Positions 4,811 to 6,851 of a stretch of DNA of 6,851 bases are shown piece by piece (positions within the stretch are counted from its first letter, which is position 1; each line of letters opens with the position of its first letter). Both the position numbers and the translations under genes were made by a program. This DNA comes from Deltaproteobacteria bacterium. Lineage in GTDB: Bacteria; Desulfobacterota; Desulfarculia; Adiutricales; Adiutricaceae. Below the pieces are notes generated by a model. The model was not told where the DNA came from. It saw only the letters and a program-made list of their open reading frames with translations, and did not search any database. Location: NCBI GenBank assembly GCA_031257955.1, contig JAIRNQ010000018.1, forward strand, positions 1 to 6,851, written 5' to 3'.

Positions 4811-5299
4811 CATCTCGCCGCCCTTAACGCTTAATTGCCTGATTCTCAACCGTGAATACAGATATTGTGCCCTACATTACGCTTCCATAACCCTTAAATT
4901 GACCCGCCTGCCCCTCGCCTATGCCTATCGACTGGGCCAAAACGTGCCCCGGCTAGCCCATGGCCTTTACCCGACTGGCTTGTTATTTTTGTTGCGGTTT
5001 TTTGTAGCTTTTGCTAAGATTACTAATTGGAATAATGTTGTATACAGCCTTAAACAATGGCTATCGGCCTTAAACAACTAGCCACTCGCAGCCTAAGTTA
5101 GATTTCTTGGTCGTTTTTTCTAGCGAATGCCACATATTTTTTCCTTGGATCCTTTTCCATGGTCGTAAAAATATCGGCTAACGCCGTATCAATACCGCCT
5201 TAATGATGATTTCGAGCCCATTTACGAGACAAACAAGATGCCTTGACCTGACTTACGGAGGCGTTAAGGCGAAATTTCCCCTGAACGGTAAGGTTCCGC
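4811..5299. other. Intergenic region upstream of the MBL-fold gene
   Basis: No protein gene is supported. A 60-codon frame at 4899-5081 begins with TTG, lacks a ribosome site and has no recognisable domain. Around 4981-5045 the DNA turns T-rich, with a poor promoter-like pair (TTGCTA 5011-5016, TAATGT 5033-5038, 16-bp spacer). GCCTTAAACAA occurs twice, at 5047-5057 and 5067-5077. Two T runs lie at 5114-5119 and 5137-5142 without clear stems. TTGACC at 5243-5248 resembles a -35 element but has no acceptable -10 downstream, so the promoter of the MBL gene is unresolved. Confidence 0.4.
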
Positions 5300-6334
5300 A
5301 TGATTATTAAATTCTGGGGTGTCCGGGGCTCGATTCCATCCCCGCCCACTCCGACGGCCCTTAAGGAAAGACTTAAAGCCGCCCTGATGGTGGCCCTTGA
5401 GATTAGGCCGGATCCGAACAGACTTACCGAGTTTCTAGACTCTCTGCCGGATAGGCTGGTCGCCACGGTCGGCGGAAACACCCCCTGCTTGGAAATCAGG
5501 GATGGGGACGATTTCATCATCATCGACGCCGGGACGGGCATCAACGCTTTGGGCCGTTCCCTTAGCGACGAACGCATCGACCCGGACGCCGAACGCCTCC
5601 GCTACCTAGTCGAGTCACAGTATCACGATCTGCCCTTTTCCCAATTCGACAAAAACGAAAAAATCCTAAATATTAACCTCCTTTTTACTCATACCCATTG
5701 GGATCACATACAGGGCTTTCCTTTTTTCACCCCCCTATACCAAAGAACCACCACTATAAACATTTACGGGAAGCGTGGTCAGCAAATCCACGATGTACTT
5801 AGACTTCAACAATCGGATCCGATACTCTTCCCGGTATGTCTGGACCACGTTGCCGCCAAACTCACTTTCCATGATTTTCCCCCCGAGGGCCTAAAGATAG
5901 GCCCCTTTGAAATCGAGTCCCTAACCCTCCCGCACCCCGGAGGCTCGTTGGCCTTTAAGATTAGGAGCGGCGGAAAAACCGTAGTTTTCGCGACCGACTA
6001 TGAGTTCGTGGGTACCGACACCGAGGCCGAGAACGCCGAGTCCCGGCTCTCCAACTTCATCGAAGGGGCCGACGTCTTCGTAAGCGACACCCAATACACT
6101 TTTCTCGAAAGCATGACCAAAGAAGGCTGGGGTCACTCAAGTCCCCTCAAAGTTGCCGAAATGGCCCTCCACGCCGGCGTCAAAAAATTCTTCCTCTTCC
6201 ACCACGACCCCTTTTACAGCGACCAAAAACTCTACGAGATGCTTGAACGCACCCACTCTTACACCAAACTTCTCAGTAACGACCACGGCATGTTCATAGA
6301 CCTAGCCATAGAAGGCCGCCAAATTGAGGTCTAA
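5300..6334 (+). CDS. Metallo-beta-lactamase-fold metal-dependent hydrolase
   Basis: This is a 344-residue cytoplasmic-looking protein with no signal peptide. The opening KFWGVRGSIPSP and the later VGGNTPCLEI and IIIDAGTGI are characteristic of the MBL branch related to PhnP-type phosphodiesterases and RNase Z. The metal-binding HTHWDH lies at residues 131-136 (H131, H133, D135, H136). Further ligand candidates are H212 in PHPGG, D233 in FATDYE and H279 or H301-H302 in the GWGHSS and FLFHHDP segments, so an intact two-metal site is likely. A 35-40 residue helical insert sits between GSIP and GGNT, and a second charged insert at about 90-122 precedes the metal motif. I believe such inserts occur in related proteins but cannot check. 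The likely reaction is phosphoester hydrolysis; the substrate is unknown and could be a cyclic nucleotide, a phosphonate-pathway intermediate or RNA. AAGG at 5290-5293, 6 nt before ATG 5300, supports the start. Confidence 0.92.
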   Translation: MIIKFWGVRGSIPSPPTPTALKERLKAALMVALEIRPDPNRLTEFLDSLPDRLVATVGGNTPCLEIRDGDDFIIIDAGTGINALGRSLSDERIDPDAERLRYLVESQYHDLPFSQFDKNEKILNINLLFTHTHWDHIQGFPFFTPLYQRTTTINIYGKRGQQIHDVLRLQQSDPILFPVCLDHVAAKLTFHDFPPEGLKIGPFEIESLTLPHPGGSLAFKIRSGGKTVVFATDYEFVGTDTEAENAESRLSNFIEGADVFVSDTQYTFLESMTKEGWGHSSPLKVAEMALHAGVKKFFLFHHDPFYSDQKLYEMLERTHSYTKLLSNDHGMFIDLAIEGRQIEV

Positions 6335-6405
6335 AGCCTCTCCCCCCGCATTACCAACCAACTCACCCCTATTACCATTTATTGCCTCCCACAGACAATC
6401 AATCA

Positions 6406-6433
6406 GCCGGCTCGCTTTGGCCGGCATACTTTT
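6406..6433 (+). terminator. Probable intrinsic terminator of the MBL-fold gene
   Basis: GCCGGCT 6406-6412 pairs with GGCCGGC 6419-6425 (one T-G wobble) around a 6-base loop, followed after ATAC by a short TTTT at 6430-6433. The stem is strong and GC-rich, the T tract weak. It lies about 70 nt after the stop codon. Confidence 0.45.
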
Positions 6434-6583
6434 AGCCGCTAAATGTAAGCCATTTTGTCCCAGCCCAAGCTGATTCGTTCGTAAAATTCTCCTTTTTAGT
6501 AGCATAGTTCGATAACAACCTTGAATTATTGGCTAAAATTATAGACCTTAAGCTAGGTATAGAGTTGAATTAATCGATCAATT

Positions 6584-6612
6584 TTGATAAATTAAGATAT
6601 TTATGCTACTAT
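6584..6612 (+). promoter_or_regulatory. Good sigma70-type promoter pointing out of the window
   Basis: TTGATA at 6584-6589 matches five of six -35 positions; TACTAT at 6607-6612 matches four of six -10 positions, and an extended TG lies at 6604-6605. The spacer is exactly 17 bp. Initiation would be near 6619. No protein gene is evident before the window ends, so it drives either a gene starting beyond 6851 with a long leader, or a small RNA. Confidence 0.5.
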
Positions 6613-6851
6613 TATCAATAAGATACACCGCTAGTTCCTATGAAGAACAACTTCTTGCGAGAGCATCCAAGCTGATTATTTTGCCCAAAAGCCTCCCGCC
6701 AGACCTTTGGAGCTTTTGTCTTTCACTCTTTCAACCTTGCCCCATTGACCAATTGCGGATATCGCATATACCTATATCCCAAAGGCCTATATAACAGGTT
6801 TTGCGGGACACAAACAATTTTTCAATTTTTTATACAACGCGTGGGGCGGCT
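6613..6851. other. Terminal intergenic region, no gene seen
   Basis: A 63-codon frame at 6603-6794 overlaps the promoter, lacks a ribosome site and has a Pro/Ser/Ile-rich composition unlike the real genes here, so it is not called. A second, weaker promoter-like pair is TTGACC 6745-6750 and TATACC 6767-6772 with a 16-bp spacer. T runs occur near 6820-6830. The downstream gene is outside the window. Confidence 0.4.

Noticed and set aside
4899..5081. 60-codon frame with a hydrophobic stretch
   Set aside because: TTG start without a ribosome site, no domain, and the hydrophobic run comes from T-rich DNA.
6603..6794. 63-codon frame at the right end
   Set aside because: It starts inside the best promoter of the area, has no ribosome site, and its composition does not resemble the genuine genes here.

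Overview
This window looks like the chromosome of a Desulfobacterota-type ('deltaproteobacterial') Gram-negative bacterium. The main clue is the compact cluster zapB-like, zapA, rny: cell-division Z-ring accessory proteins next to RNase Y, an arrangement I associate with that group. This is inference from gene content; no rRNA or other taxonomic marker is present. Coding density is low: the five supported genes cover about 4.16 kb of 6.85 kb (roughly 61%). The gaps hold tandem repeats and a mosaic of C-rich and very AT-rich DNA. That would fit a host-restricted or otherwise relaxed genome, but it is not proof of one.

Layout, all supported genes on the + strand. Positions 1-798 are the 3' part of a GAF plus degenerate GGDEF protein whose start lies outside the window. 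Positions 799-1973 contain no convincing protein gene but are not empty: a C-rich stretch, a near-consensus extended -10 promoter (972-1001), a strongly self-complementary segment beginning at the predicted start site (about 1007-1137, candidate small RNA), an AT-rich stretch, a second extended -10 promoter (1367-1395), a 21-bp tandem repeat array (1431-1549) with decayed copies after it, and a hairpin plus seven-T terminator (1781-1830). A promoter at 1851-1880 then probably drives zapB (1974-2342), zapA (2356-2748) and rny (2878-4446). The 129 bp between zapA and rny can fold into a long imperfect rod and could be a short 6S-like RNA or an rny leader. After rny comes 850 bp of non-coding DNA with two sets of C-rich tandem repeats, then a metallo-beta-lactamase-fold hydrolase (5300-6334), a probable terminator, and an AT-rich tail with a good promoter at 6584-6612 pointing out of the window.

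How the parts fit: ZapB-like and ZapA proteins act together at the FtsZ ring. RNase Y is a membrane-anchored endoribonuclease that initiates mRNA decay. The zapB-zapA junction suggests translational coupling, because a small hairpin sits directly before the zapA start. The MBL protein is separated by a long gap, probably has its own promoter, and its substrate is unknown. The least explained material is the 799-1973 gap: it carries two promoter-like sites, one structured RNA candidate, an iteron-like array phased at 21 bp and a terminator, so it may encode one or two non-coding transcripts.
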